From CAYYHA01 sp964471535 (GTDB lineage Bacteria > Myxococcota > Myxococcia > SLRQ01): 40,353 nt of DNA. The stretch lies in assembly GCA_964471535.1 (NCBI GenBank), contig CAYYHA010000011.1:1-40353 (forward strand), written 5' to 3'. A program made the translations under genes and the position numbers. The notes beneath the pieces were generated by a model, which was not told the DNA's origin, made no database searches, and saw only the letters and a program-made list of their open reading frames with translations. Each line of letters begins with the position of its first letter. The stretch's first letter is position 1. Below, piece by piece: positions 1-8,661 of this stretch.

Positions 1-1
1 G

Positions 2-541
2 GTGCGCATCGTCGACTTCACCGACATTCGCTGCCCCCATTGCCGGAAGCTGCACGAGGATCTCGGGACCCTCCGCGAGGAGGTGGGCGATCTCTTCAGC
101 ATCGACAACCGGCACTTTCCCCTCGATTCGAGCTGCAATGCCAAGCTCCCCATGCCGCCGAAGGACGGCGTCTCGTGTCTCGCCGCCAAGGCGCAGATCT
201 GCATGGAGGGCGATCCCAAGGCCTGGGATTTCAGCAGCGCGCTCTTCGAGGCTCAGCGTGATCTCTCGGAGCAGAAGATCTATGAGATCGCCTCGCGCTT
301 CACCGACGTGGACCGGCTGAAGGCCTGCATGCGCTCGGAACAGACCGAGGCGACGCTGCAGGACGACATCGCGCTGGCCTGGAACTTGGGCATCGAGGGC
401 ACGCCGCTCGTCTTCGTCAACGACCGGCGGGCTCCCAGCTTCAGCGGGCTGCTCTACCTGCTCATCCTCAACGAGGGGCGCAGCACCCACCCGGCCTTCA
501 AGGCCCTGCCGCCCCCCAGCCTCTCGGCGCACATGCACTAG
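2..541 (+). CDS. DsbA/thioredoxin-like thiol oxidoreductase, 5'-truncated by window edge
   Basis: This is the C-terminal part of a thioredoxin-fold protein of the DsbA type. The visible protein opens with a beta strand leading straight into the active-site motif CPHC (residues 11-14 counted from the GTG at base 2). A mostly helical insertion with several Cys residues follows, then the cis-proline loop GTPLVFVN before the last strand. DsbA-like proteins form or exchange disulfides in the periplasm. Because the fold starts at the very edge, the real N-terminus (a signal peptide, or a VKOR-like membrane domain as in VKOR-DsbA fusions) must lie outside the window, and the GTG is probably not the true start. 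The protein ends with a short His-containing tail. No downstream partner is on the same strand; the next gene converges on it. The family call is secure, the exact role is not. Confidence 0.8.
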   Translation: MRIVDFTDIRCPHCRKLHEDLGTLREEVGDLFSIDNRHFPLDSSCNAKLPMPPKDGVSCLAAKAQICMEGDPKAWDFSSALFEAQRDLSEQKIYEIASRFTDVDRLKACMRSEQTEATLQDDIALAWNLGIEGTPLVFVNDRRAPSFSGLLYLLILNEGRSTHPAFKALPPPSLSAHMH

Positions 542-578
542 CGGCGGCGCGAGGCGCGGCCGCCCGGGCCCGGCCTCG

Positions 579-785
579 TCACTCTCCGCGGGCGACCTTC
601 CCGGTCTGCGCCTGCCGCGCTGTGGCCCGCGCGGCGCGCAGGCCCGCCTCGAAGCCCGCCCGATAACCCTCGGCATAGGCGCAGACGGCGCACTTGTGGC
701 GACCGGTGCCACCCTGGCTTTCGCCCAAGGCCCGCAAGATGTCTCGCGGGGCTGGCTGGCCGTGCTTGCAGCATTCCTGTTCCAT
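579..785 (-). CDS. 68-residue cysteine-rich (CxxC) protein of unknown function
   Basis: I do not recognise a named family. The start is the ATG at 785, chosen because GGAGG lies about 8 bases upstream on the minus strand. The protein begins MEQECCKHGQ and carries a second cysteine pair, HKCAVCAYAEGY (residues 30-41). The Cys and His spacing would suit a small zinc-binding fold. An Ala/Arg-rich helix follows and makes up the C-terminus. The same reading frame continues open antisense through the whole helicase gene opposite, but that extension is a high-GC shadow and is not included. A perfect TTGACA lies about 50 bases upstream of the start. The protein is soluble, with no signal peptide or membrane segment. 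Coding potential is supported by the ribosome-binding site and the Cys pattern only. Confidence 0.6.
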   Translation of the reverse strand: MEQECCKHGQPAPRDILRALGESQGGTGRHKCAVCAYAEGYRAGFEAGLRAARATARQAQTGKVARGE

Positions 786-833
786 TCCGTTCTTCCTCCT
801 TCCCCTCCGATCGATCGATCGTGCGACCGAATC

Positions 834-839
834 TGTCAA
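834..839 (-). promoter_or_regulatory. Candidate -35 element for the small CxxC gene
   Basis: On the minus strand the bases read TTGACA, a perfect sigma-70 -35 hexamer, about 50 bases upstream of the small gene's start. The expected -10 position falls in the GATCGATCGATCG run and is a poor match, so this is only a weak promoter candidate. Confidence 0.25.
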
Positions 840-944
840 CACGATCCTGGCTGCGGCCCTTATCCGTAGGCGACGGAGCGCGTTCGTGGCCGGCGCGCCT
901 TCAAGTGGGGAGGCTCTTCGACTAAGCTGTGCTCGCCACTCATC

Positions 945-3900
945 GTGAGCGAGCGAGATCTCTTGGCGGCCGTCGTCGACCAGGCCGGCGACGTCCCGAG
1001 CGACCGTGGAAGCCTGGCAGAGTGGGCGGAAGACGCAGGTATCTCCGAGGTGCTGAGAGCGCCGGTGGGGGTGCTCGCCGGCGCCGTGGATCCCGCGACG
1101 GCGGCGCGTCTGCGCGCCTTCGGACAGGCGTTGACCGTCGCCGACGCGGCGGTGGACGAGCGTTGGACGCGGGCACGCCTCGGTGCCCAGCTCGGCCCGC
1201 GTGCCCTCATCCTGCTGCGGGAGACTGCGAGAGGCTACCTCGAAGAGGCCGCCAGGGAGCGGGCGGCGGCTCGGGCACAGGAGGCGCGGCGCCTCGCGAG
1301 GCCACCGCCGGAGGACCCGGTGCTGGCGACGGTGTGCGAACGCCTGAAGGCGGCGCGGCGCCCCCTTCGCGCCCGGGTCGAGCCCCTGCGGCAGGAGGCG
1401 GTAGACGCCCCGGTACTCCGCTTCGATGCCAAGGGGCATCGCTTCCTCTTCACCGCTGCCGGATGGCCCGAGGTCGAGGTGGATCTCGAGGGCCCGCCGG
1501 ACTCGCCGGCGCGCGTGCGCTGCTTCGCCTGCGAGGCGCCTTGCGAGCACGCGCTCTGTGCCATCGATGCGGTGCTCGACCGCCTCGCCGCCGGCGCCGA
1601 GTCCATCGCCCGGGCCCTGTCCCGCCCCGCGTGGGCGCGCTTCCTCGACGCCGTCGAACAAAGGTCCATCGCCCCCTCCGCCGAGGCCCTCTATTGGTGC
1701 GTCTCCTTCGAGACGTCCGTCCCGGAGCCGACGCCGTGGGAAGGCGCGCCAGCGAGTGCGGGCGGGCGACGCCTCCTGGGGGCCCGCTTGTCCCACCGAC
1801 TCGCCGCTGGGCTCGGGGCCGGGGAGCGCCGCGCGCTCCAGCTCGTCGCAGAGGCGGCCCCGGGGGATCGGGAGACGCGGGCACTCGAGGTCCTCGCCTG
1901 CCTTGCCGGCCATCCCAGGCTCGTCGACCCTAAGGGCCGGCCCGTCGAGGTCGCGCGAGTCGGGGTGGGGCTGCGCGTCACCTACGGCGCGGACGGTGCG
2001 CTCGCGGTGGCGCCGACGGTCGGGGGCCGGGCCGTGGACCTCGGTGAGCTTCTCTCGTGCACGGCCGGCCCGTGGCTCCTTGCCGAGGTCGACCCGAAGG
2101 CACGGAGGATCGAGATCGCCGAGCTTGGCGACGAGGCGCGCACCCTCCTTTCGCTCCTCCATCGCTACGGCACCCGCTTTCCCGCCGAGGCCCAAGACGC
2201 CCTCCTCGCCCGGCTGCCCACCCTGCAGGCGGCCTTGCCCCTCGAGCTGCCCGAAGCGTTGAAGGGTGAGGAGGCCGAGCCGGATCCGCGGCCGGTGCTG
2301 CGCCTCGATCCCGATCCCGAGCGGGCGCACCTCGATCTCGAGGTGGTCGTGGAGCCCGTTCCCGGCGGGCCTGCCTTTGCGCCAGGGGCCGGCCCCCAGC
2401 AGGCGTTCGGGCGCATGGGTCCCGAGCGCGTCTTCGTGGTGCGCCGCCCCAGCGAGGAGCGGCGCCGCGCCACCCATGCACTCCTCGACCTCGGCCTCGA
2501 TCCGGCAGGCGGCCCCTCGCCGTGGCGGCACACGCTGGAAGGCGATGCCGCCCTCGACGGCGTGTGCGCGCTGCAGCGTCTCGAGGAAGAGGGCGAGATC
2601 CGTGTGGTCTGGCCGGCCGACAGACGCCTGTCGGTTCGGGACGCGGGTCTTTCCTCCCTCGAGCTTTCCGTGCAGCAGAGGCGAGACTGGTTCCAGCTCC
2701 GCGGCGGGATCCGAGTGGAGGGTGAACTCATCGAGCTGGCGTGTTTGCTCGATGCGCTCGAGGCGGGTCGGCGGTACGTCCCCGTCCGCGGCGGTCTGTG
2801 GTGCGCTCTCGAAGGGGCGCTGCGGGAGCGGCTCCTGCGCGCCGCAGAGCTCCTGGATCGGGATGGCCGCGGCCCGCTGAGGGTACCGGAAGGGGTCGCC
2901 GCGCCCCTCGGTGAACTCCTCGATGGCGCGGCGGTCGAGGCCCCCCCGGCTTGGGACGAGCTTCGAGAGGCGCTGCGGCGGGCCCGCGTGAGTCCACCGG
3001 CTCGTCCACCGCCGGATCTCGAAGCCACGCTGCGCCCCTACCAGCTCGCGGGATTCCGCTGGATGGTGCAACTCGGCCAGTGGGCCCGGGGCTGCGTGCT
3101 CGCCGACGACATGGGTCTCGGGAAGACGCTGCAGGCCATCGCCCTCCTCCTCCACCGGCGTCGGCGGGGGCCGGCCTTGGTCGTGGCGCCGACCAGCGTG
3201 GGCCCCAATTGGAAGCGGGAACTCGAGCGCTTCGCACCGACCCTTCGGGCCCGCCTCCTCGGTGCCGATCCGCCGAGCGAACGTGCCCGTCGCATCGCCG
3301 AGGCCGGTGAGAACGACGTGCTCCTCATCAGCTATGGCCTCCTCACCCGGGAGATACAGGCCCTGTCTGCGCGACGGTTCGGGACACTCGTCCTCGACGA
3401 GGCGCAGGCGCTGAAGAACCCCCGCTCCGAGCGCGCCCGCGCGGCGCGTGCCCTCGACGTCGAGTTCTGCCTCGCCCTCACGGGCACCCCCTTGGAGAAC
3501 AACCTCGGTGAGCTGTGGAGCCTCTTTTCGGTGGTCTGCCCGGGGCTCTTCGGCTCGGCCCGCCGCTTTCGAGAGCGCTTCGTCCGGCCCATCGAGCGCG
3601 AGGGGGCAAAGGCGCCGCGCCGCACCCTCGCACGTCTCCTGAAGCCCTTCGTCCTGCGGCGCACCAAGCAGGCCGTGGTGCGCGAGTTGCCTCCGAAGGT
3701 GGAGATGGACGTCGAGGTGCTCCTCTCGCCGGCCGAGCGCCGGCTCTACGAAGAGACGCGCCTCTTGGCGGTGGCGCGCCTCACCGGGCACGCCGACCGT
3801 GCACGAGAGATAGGGCGGCGCCGCATGGACATCCTCGCGGCGTTGACGCGCCTGCGCCTTCTCGCCTGCGCGCCGGTGCTCGCCGTGCCCGGAGCACCCA

Positions 3901-4490
3901 AGGAGAGCGCGAAGCTCACCCGCTTCCTCGAGATCGCCTCCGAACTCGAGGCGGAGGGGCACCGCGCCCTGGTCTTCTCCCAGTTCACCCGCTTCCTCTC
4001 TCTCGCCCGCGAGGCGGCCGCAGCGCGGGGCATCGCCTCCCTGATGCTCGACGGCTCGACCCCTCAGGCAGAGCGCGGTCACCTCGTAGAGCGCTTCCAA
4101 TCCGGGGAGGGCACCCTCTTCTTCATCTCCCTGCGCGCGGGGGGCACCGGCCTGAATCTGACCGCCGCCGACCACGTGATCCACCTCGATCCCTGGTGGA
4201 ATCCGGCCCTCGAGGACCAGGCAACCGACCGCGCCCACCGCATCGGGCAGCGGCGAAGCGTCACCGTCCTCCGCCTCGTCGCCCGAGGCACCATCGAGGA
4301 GCAGATTCGTGCCCTCCACGAGGAGAAGCGCGCGCTGCTTAGCGACGTGCTCGCAGGGGCGGGGGAGGCGGCGAGCCTCTCGGTGGAGGCGCTCGAGCAG
4401 CTCCTTACCGAGGGTGGCGAGGTCTTCGCCCCGGTCGAAGAAGCGCCGGGCGGGGAGGCGGCGGCGCCCGAGGAGCCGTGGAGCCTCTGA
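945..4490 (+). CDS. SNF2/Rad54-family helicase-like ATPase with SWIM-like zinc finger
   Basis: A large SWI2/SNF2-family, ATP-driven double-stranded-DNA translocase of 1181 residues. The first 700 residues carry a SWIM-like zinc finger (C193, C196, C200, H202 in CFACEAPCEH) followed by a long accessory region. The helicase core is complete: Walker A in DDMGLGKT (residues 721-728), Walker B as DEAQ (818-821), motif III in LTGTPLENNLGELWS, and motif VI in QATDRAHRIGQ (1092-1102). The C-terminal lobe ends in the usual IEEQI helix. The SWIM plus SNF2 arrangement is common in bacterial HepA/RapA-like proteins that remodel nucleic acid-protein complexes. The start is GTG, without a strong ribosome-binding site. 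The gene is flanked by unrelated genes on the other strand, so context gives no partner. One oddity is that the first zinc pair is CxxC rather than the classical CxC. Confidence 0.92.
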   Translation: MSERDLLAAVVDQAGDVPSDRGSLAEWAEDAGISEVLRAPVGVLAGAVDPATAARLRAFGQALTVADAAVDERWTRARLGAQLGPRALILLRETARGYLEEAARERAAARAQEARRLARPPPEDPVLATVCERLKAARRPLRARVEPLRQEAVDAPVLRFDAKGHRFLFTAAGWPEVEVDLEGPPDSPARVRCFACEAPCEHALCAIDAVLDRLAAGAESIARALSRPAWARFLDAVEQRSIAPSAEALYWCVSFETSVPEPTPWEGAPASAGGRRLLGARLSHRLAAGLGAGERRALQLVAEAAPGDRETRALEVLACLAGHPRLVDPKGRPVEVARVGVGLRVTYGADGALAVAPTVGGRAVDLGELLSCTAGPWLLAEVDPKARRIEIAELGDEARTLLSLLHRYGTRFPAEAQDALLARLPTLQAALPLELPEALKGEEAEPDPRPVLRLDPDPERAHLDLEVVVEPVPGGPAFAPGAGPQQAFGRMGPERVFVVRRPSEERRRATHALLDLGLDPAGGPSPWRHTLEGDAALDGVCALQRLEEEGEIRVVWPADRRLSVRDAGLSSLELSVQQRRDWFQLRGGIRVEGELIELACLLDALEAGRRYVPVRGGLWCALEGALRERLLRAAELLDRDGRGPLRVPEGVAAPLGELLDGAAVEAPPAWDELREALRRARVSPPARPPPDLEATLRPYQLAGFRWMVQLGQWARGCVLADDMGLGKTLQAIALLLHRRRRGPALVVAPTSVGPNWKRELERFAPTLRARLLGADPPSERARRIAEAGENDVLLISYGLLTREIQALSARRFGTLVLDEAQALKNPRSERARAARALDVEFCLALTGTPLENNLGELWSLFSVVCPGLFGSARRFRERFVRPIEREGAKAPRRTLARLLKPFVLRRTKQAVVRELPPKVEMDVEVLLSPAERRLYEETRLLAVARLTGHADRAREIGRRRMDILAALTRLRLLACAPVLAVPGAPKESAKLTRFLEIASELEAEGHRALVFSQFTRFLSLAREAAAARGIASLMLDGSTPQAERGHLVERFQSGEGTLFFISLRAGGTGLNLTAADHVIHLDPWWNPALEDQATDRAHRIGQRRSVTVLRLVARGTIEEQIRALHEEKRALLSDVLAGAGEAASLSVEALEQLLTEGGEVFAPVEEAPGGEAAAPEEPWSL

Positions 4491-4535
4491 TGCAGCCGCA
4501 GCCGGCGCCCGCCAGCGGGGCAGGTGGAAAGGGGA

Positions 4536-5036
4536 CTACCGGGTCCAGCGGTCGTACTTCGCCGCCGGCTCGGGGCCGGCGAAGACCTGCAGCGCCTTCA
4601 GGGGATGCTCTCCGCCCTGGAACGAGACCTTCGCATTCGCCGGCATGAAGATCGTCGTCCCTGGCTCCACCGCGTACATCACCCCGTCGATGACGATGGT
4701 CCCGTCCCCCTCGAGGACGTGGATGTACTCCTCGGTGCTGTCCCGATGTTCGGGCACCTTCGCGCCTGCCTCCATCTCCAGGAGGCCGAGGAAGGCGTTG
4801 AGCCCCCGGGCGAGGAAGGTGATCTTGGCCTTGCCCGAGGGGGCGATGCGGGTCTCGGCCTCGGAGAGGGGGACCACGGTGGCCGCGATGGGGGTGGGTG
4901 TGACCGCGGCAGAGGACGGCTCGGCTGCAGGTGCCTTTGCGTTCGCGGTCGCGGCCTCGCCGCTGGCCACGACGTGGGCCGCGGTGCCGGCGCAGGCGCC
5001 GAGAAGGAAGGCGAGGAGGAGAGAGAGCTTCTTCAT
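4536..5036 (-). CDS. Cupin-domain lipoprotein
   Basis: A 166-residue secreted cupin. The start was set at the internal ATG (MKKLSLLLAFLLGACAG) because it opens a textbook lipoprotein signal with lipobox LGAC. A longer frame with 16 more residues exists but would bury the signal. After a low-complexity Ala/Pro linker comes one cupin barrel. Its first motif (PEHRDSTEEYIHVLEGDGTI) keeps the His and Glu pattern that normally holds a metal. Its second motif (PGTTIFMPANAKVSFQ) is less clearly metal-binding. Such small cupins bind small ligands or act as sugar or acid isomerases and dioxygenases; the substrate cannot be told from sequence. It is probably anchored to the membrane facing the periplasm. 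It converges on the helicase gene with a 45-base gap. Confidence 0.8.
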   Translation of the reverse strand: MKKLSLLLAFLLGACAGTAAHVVASGEAATANAKAPAAEPSSAAVTPTPIAATVVPLSEAETRIAPSGKAKITFLARGLNAFLGLLEMEAGAKVPEHRDSTEEYIHVLEGDGTIVIDGVMYAVEPGTTIFMPANAKVSFQGGEHPLKALQVFAGPEPAAKYDRWTR

Positions 5037-5185
5037 GGGCGGGACGATAGCACCGCTCCGTCGCGGAGGCCCATGCCCCGGCACGGCCCGCCTGGCCGGC
5101 GGCCCGCTTGCGGATTCTGGAGAGGATCTTACCCACTTGCACGCGAGCGCCGATCCGCGTCAACTAGGGGGCGACTGGGGGAAAC

Positions 5186-5551
5186 GTGCGCCGACGAGTT
5201 CTCATCATCGATGACGAACCGCTCGCCGGGGAATCGCTGCGCCGGTTGCTCGAGGACACCTATGCGGTGGATCTGGTCTCGAGCGCGGAGGCAGCCTGGG
5301 AGCGGCTGAAGGACGACGACGGCTACCACGCCGTGGTCTGCGATCTGATGATGCCCGGGATGACGGGCATGGAGCTGCACGCACGGGTGGCGCGGGAGCG
5401 ACCGCGGCTCGCGCGGCGCTTCGTCTTCCTCACCGGCGGCGCGTTCACCCAGACGGCGCAGTCCTTCCTCGAGGCGACCGACAGCCCCATCCTCGAGAAG
5501 CCCTATGACCTCGACGAGCTCTATGGCGTCCTCGATCGGGTGAGCGGATAG
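5186..5551 (+). CDS. Stand-alone response-regulator receiver domain (CheY-like)
   Basis: A single 121-residue receiver domain with no output domain. The acidic pocket is D9, D10 and E11 (VLIIDDEP), the phospho-acceptor is D53 (VVCDLMMPG), the switch Thr is T83 (FLTGG) and the conserved Lys is K105 (LEKPYDLDEL). All catalytic residues are present, so it should accept a phosphoryl group from a histidine kinase encoded elsewhere. The sequence around the phosphorylation site and the KPY motif resembles receivers found in hybrid kinases more than transcription factors. The start is GTG, preceded by a G-rich stretch that could pair with 16S rRNA. No kinase gene is adjacent. It probably works as a diffusible phospho-relay or adaptor. 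Confidence 0.9.
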   Translation: MRRRVLIIDDEPLAGESLRRLLEDTYAVDLVSSAEAAWERLKDDDGYHAVVCDLMMPGMTGMELHARVARERPRLARRFVFLTGGAFTQTAQSFLEATDSPILEKPYDLDELYGVLDRVSG

Positions 5552-5618
5552 GGCGCCACGCCTCGCGCGGCGGAGGGAGAGAGCGCGAGGGTTCGCAGCC
5601 GGATCTGCCGAGGCGGTG

Positions 5619-6797
5619 CTAGGGATCGGCGGCGTGCGCCGAGGCGGCGTGCGCCGAGGCGGCGGGCCGGGGCAGGCGGGCGGCGAGGAGGAAGAGGAGC
5701 GGGGGCACGATCTCCAGGAGCGCGGCGGCCCCGAAGGCGGCCCGGCTCCCGGCGGCGTCGTAGAGGGCGCCGGCGAGCGCATTGCCGGCCACCGAGCCCA
5801 ACCCGAAGACCAGGGAACCGAAGAGCGCCCGGCCGGTGGCCCGCAGCGCCGGGGGCACGGTCCGCTCGAGGTGGGTGATGCTGGCCACGAAGAAGGCGCC
5901 GAAGGAGAGCCCGTGGACGAGCTGCAGGAGGGCGATGGCAGGCCCGGAGGCAAGGAGCGCCATCAGCCCCCATCGAACGGTGCCCGCGAGGGTGGCCAGG
6001 GCCAGGATTCCCAGGAGGGGCCAGCGCCGGGCGAGGGGGCGAAAGGCCCACATCACGAGCACCTCTGCGCCTACGGCGAGCGCCACGCTGACCCCCGTCC
6101 ACACCGGGTTCAGGCCGAGGCCCTCGATGTGGAGGGCGAGGAAGAGGTGGAACGGCGAGAGCGCCGCCCAGTGGACGAGCCCGCCGAGAAAGAAGAAGAG
6201 GAGGCGAGGGTCGGCGAGGAGGCGCCGCGCCTCCGCCAAGGAGGGAGCACGGGGGGCCGCCTCGGGAAGGCGGGGGAGGCCCAGGCTCACGGCGGCAGCG
6301 CCGATCAACAGTGCGGTGGTGCCGGGCACCACGGCCGCGGCGGCACCGCCGCGGGCCCGCCACAGGGAGAAGCCGGTGGAGGCGAGCACGAAGCCCACCG
6401 ATCCCCACATGCGAAGCCGCGACCACTCGACCCCGGCGCGCCGTGCGGCCACCACCGCGAGACTGTCGGCCAGGCCGGAGATGGGGGTGTAGAAGAGGCC
6501 GAAGACGAGGAGCACCCCCGCTGCGGCGGGCACCGAATGGGCGAAGGCCAAGGGCGCAAAGGCGAGGGCGGCGCCGAAGGTGGCAAGACGCAACAGCGGA
6601 GCGACGCGGCGGCTGCGATCCGCTGCGTAGCCCCAGAGGGGCGGCACGCCGATCATCAGCGTGGCGTGGATGCTGGAGAGCAGGGCGATGTCCCCGCCGC
6701 CGAAGCCCAGTGCCGCGAAGTGAACCGGCAGGTAGGGCATCCACAGCCCGAGCGCTCCGAAGAGGGCGAAGTAGAAGAGGGAGAAACGAAGAGCCAT
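5619..6797 (-). CDS. MFS transporter (MFS_1-like/HcaT-type)
   Basis: A 392-residue, 12-helix major facilitator protein. It opens MALRFSLFYFALFGALGLW and goes directly into the first membrane helix. It has the family's loop 2-3 signature (PPLWGYAADRSRRVAP) and a conserved histidine-containing segment near LVHGLSFGAFFVA in the C-terminal half. This organisation fits the MFS_1-like group that includes the 3-phenylpropionate transporter HcaT and sugar symporters such as LacY. The substrate is unknown. The start is the ATG next to the first helix; another in-frame ATG 36 bases upstream is possible, and neither has a strong ribosome-binding site. The C-terminus carries a short duplicated SAHAA segment encoded by a 15-base tandem repeat. 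The gene is divergent from the PspC-domain gene. Confidence 0.88.
   Translation of the reverse strand: MALRFSLFYFALFGALGLWMPYLPVHFAALGFGGGDIALLSSIHATLMIGVPPLWGYAADRSRRVAPLLRLATFGAALAFAPLAFAHSVPAAAGVLLVFGLFYTPISGLADSLAVVAARRAGVEWSRLRMWGSVGFVLASTGFSLWRARGGAAAAVVPGTTALLIGAAAVSLGLPRLPEAAPRAPSLAEARRLLADPRLLFFFLGGLVHWAALSPFHLFLALHIEGLGLNPVWTGVSVALAVGAEVLVMWAFRPLARRWPLLGILALATLAGTVRWGLMALLASGPAIALLQLVHGLSFGAFFVASITHLERTVPPALRATGRALFGSLVFGLGSVAGNALAGALYDAAGSRAAFGAAALLEIVPPLLFLLAARLPRPAASAHAASAHAADP
5628..5657. repeat. 15-base tandem duplication in the MFS gene 3' end
   Basis: Two perfect copies of a 15-base unit (GGCGGCGTGCGCCGA on the plus strand) sit back to back. They encode a repeated Ser-Ala-His-Ala-Ala segment in the hydrophilic tail of the transporter. 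This is a likely slippage site and should be length-variable between strains. Confidence 0.8.
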
Positions 6798-6938
6798 GGC
6801 CGAAATGGAGCGGGCGCCGGCGCGTAGTGCCATGCGAGCGAGCCAAAGTCCAACGCACCCGTCGGGGCTCGCGACGCCGCGTCCGCGGGCAGCCCGCGAG
6901 CGGCGCACCCCGTTTCGATTCACACAGGAGGAACCCCC

Positions 6939-7235
6939 ATGACCCGTCTCCACCGCTCCCGCACCGACCGAAAGCTCTGCGGCGTCTGCGGCGGCCTCGG
7001 CGAGGCCTTCGACATCGACCCCAACCTCATCCGCATCGCGGCGGTCCTGCTCTTTTTCTTCACCGGCTTCGTCCCGCTCCTCGTCGCCTACGCCGTCGCC
7101 TGCTTCCTTCTCCCCGAGGCCGGCGCCGCTGCCGGATGCTGTGCGGGCACCGCCTCCTCGGGCGAGGGCCGGGGTGCCCCGGCGGACGGTGGGGTGCGTC
7201 CCGAGGGCACCGCCGAGCCCGCGGGTGCTCGCTAG
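6939..7235 (+). CDS. PspC-domain membrane protein
   Basis: A 98-residue protein with a PspC domain in its first 60 residues. It starts with the typical basic opening TRLHRSRTDRKLCGVCGGLG, continues with a DIDPNLIRIAAVLL segment, and has one or two membrane helices ending in ACFLLPE. The tail is low-complexity and hydrophilic with two Cys residues. PspC proteins sense or buffer inner-membrane stress; in enterobacteria PspC works with PspB to control PspA. No pspA, pspB or pspF gene is nearby, which is normal for orphan PspC proteins. The start is well supported by AGGAGG about 7 bases upstream of the ATG. It lies 20 bases before the ligase gene and may be co-transcribed with it. Confidence 0.88.
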   Translation: MTRLHRSRTDRKLCGVCGGLGEAFDIDPNLIRIAAVLLFFFTGFVPLLVAYAVACFLLPEAGAAAGCCAGTASSGEGRGAPADGGVRPEGTAEPAGAR

Positions 7236-7255
7236 GGCGGCGGCCCCCTGCCACA

Positions 7256-8509
7256 ATGGCGCGCATGGCGCGCCTGTCCATTCGCGAGGCCGCGCGGGAG
7301 CGGCCGACCGGCCTCGCCCTCGTCGCCGGGGAGGGGCGCTTCACCTTCGAGGCGCTCGCCCGCCTGGCCGCGGTGCCGCCGGCCCGCCCGGTGGTCGCCG
7401 AGCCGCGCGTCGAGACGGTGGTCGCGCTCCTTGCCGCCCTCGAGGCGCGCCGGCCCTTCCTCCCCCTGCACCCCGCCTGGACGCAGGCGGAGCGCCGCCG
7501 CTACCTCGAGGCGCTGGGGGATGGGAAGCTGCCGCCGGAGACGGCGCTCGTCGTGCCCACCTCGGGCAGCGGCGGGCGCCCCAAGGGCGTCCTCCTCTCC
7601 GAGGCGGCGCTCGTCGCCTCCGCCGAGGCCAGTTCTGCCAACCTCGGCTGGCAGGAGGACGATCGCTGGCTGCTCTGCCTGCCGCTTGCCCACGTGGGCG
7701 GGCTCTCGGTGGTGCTTCGCTGTCTCCTCGCGCGCCGTGCGGTGGTGCTGCTGCCTCGCTTCGAGCCGCATCCCTTCGCCGAGGCCGTCCGCTGCCACCG
7801 GGTGACGCTGACCTCGCTGGTGCCGACGCAGCTTCGCCGCCTCCTCGAGATCGACTGGCGTCCTCCTGCGCACCTCCGCGCCGTCCTCCTCGGCGGCGCT
7901 TCCGCCCCGCCCGAATTGCTGCGCACGGCCGCCGAGCGGGCGATTCCAGTGCTCACCACCTACGGCGCCACCGAGATGGCCTCGCAGGTGACCACTCAGC
8001 GTTACGGCACCCCGCCCGACCCCAGCCAAGGCGCGGGGCCGCCTCTGCCGGGGGTCAAGCTTCGCATCGCCGAGGATGGGGCCATCGAGGTCGACGGTCC
8101 GATGAAGATGCTGGGCTACGCCGGAGCGCCGCCCGCGCGCGGCTGGCTTCGCACCGGGGATCTCGGGCGCCTCGATGCCCAGGGTCGCCTCCACGTGCTC
8201 GGGCGCGCCGATGCGATGATCGTCAGTGGTGGCGAGAACGTCCACCCGGAGGAGGTGGAGGCGGCGCTGCTCGCCCATCCCAAGGTCCGCGGCGCCTGCG
8301 TCGTCGGCCTGCCCGACCCCGAGTGGGGCCAGCGCGTCGTGGCGGCGGTGGAGGCCGACGGGCGGCCCGACCTCGCCGGCTTCCTCCGGGAGCGCCTCGC
8401 CGGGCACAAGCGACCGAAGGCCTATCACTTCGTCGCCGCGCTGCCCCGCACCCCCTCGGGAAAGGTGGCCCGTACGGCGGTGGCGCGCCTTCTTTCGCGG
8501 ACGCGGTAG
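7256..8509 (+). CDS. Short AMP-forming acyl-CoA synthetase (MenE-like)
   Basis: A 417-residue member of the ANL superfamily, which adenylates a carboxylic acid and transfers it to CoA. The phosphate-binding loop is PTSGSGGRPKG (residues 101-111), the A5 motif is TTYGATEMASQ, the A7 motif is WLRTGDLGRLD, the hinge follows at GRADAMIVSGGENVHPEE, and the C-terminal catalytic Lys lies in TPSGKVART. At about 420 residues it is shorter than fatty-acyl-CoA ligases and close to o-succinylbenzoate-CoA ligases (MenE). That role would place it in menaquinone synthesis, but no other men gene is in the window, so another aryl or acyl substrate remains possible. The start could be either of two in-frame ATGs nine bases apart. 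A terminator follows directly. Confidence 0.85.
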   Translation: MARMARLSIREAARERPTGLALVAGEGRFTFEALARLAAVPPARPVVAEPRVETVVALLAALEARRPFLPLHPAWTQAERRRYLEALGDGKLPPETALVVPTSGSGGRPKGVLLSEAALVASAEASSANLGWQEDDRWLLCLPLAHVGGLSVVLRCLLARRAVVLLPRFEPHPFAEAVRCHRVTLTSLVPTQLRRLLEIDWRPPAHLRAVLLGGASAPPELLRTAAERAIPVLTTYGATEMASQVTTQRYGTPPDPSQGAGPPLPGVKLRIAEDGAIEVDGPMKMLGYAGAPPARGWLRTGDLGRLDAQGRLHVLGRADAMIVSGGENVHPEEVEAALLAHPKVRGACVVGLPDPEWGQRVVAAVEADGRPDLAGFLRERLAGHKRPKAYHFVAALPRTPSGKVARTAVARLLSRTR

Positions 8510-8529
8510 CAGGCGGCGCGGCGGCCCCT

Positions 8530-8554
8530 CGGCCGCCTCGGCCGTTTTCTTTTT
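8530..8554 (+). terminator. Rho-independent terminator after the acyl-CoA synthetase gene
   Basis: CGGCCG, a CCT loop and CGGCCG form a six-pair GC stem. It is followed at once by TTTTCTTTTT, one of very few T-runs in this GC-rich window. It lies 20 bases beyond the stop codon and should end the PspC/ligase transcript. Confidence 0.85.
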
Positions 8555-8661
8555 ACCTTTCCCGCTATGCTGTGTCCAAGTGCGTAGATGTGCCGCAGGC
8601 GCCCGGCCGAGTGGGCGCTGCGTAGATGGGCCCGGGCGGCCCGAGGCAAGAGAGGCTGGCC

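Noticed and set aside
800..813. GATCGATCGATCG run as a regulatory repeat
   Set aside because: It is a short simple repeat with no second copy or dyad of useful size beyond the 4-base palindrome.
579..4319. Minus-strand open frame of 1246 codons across the helicase gene
   Set aside because: It mirrors the helicase codons (high-GC antisense shadow), is rich in Gly/Glu/Arg with no domains, and only its last 68 codons have an independent ribosome-binding site and Cys pattern.
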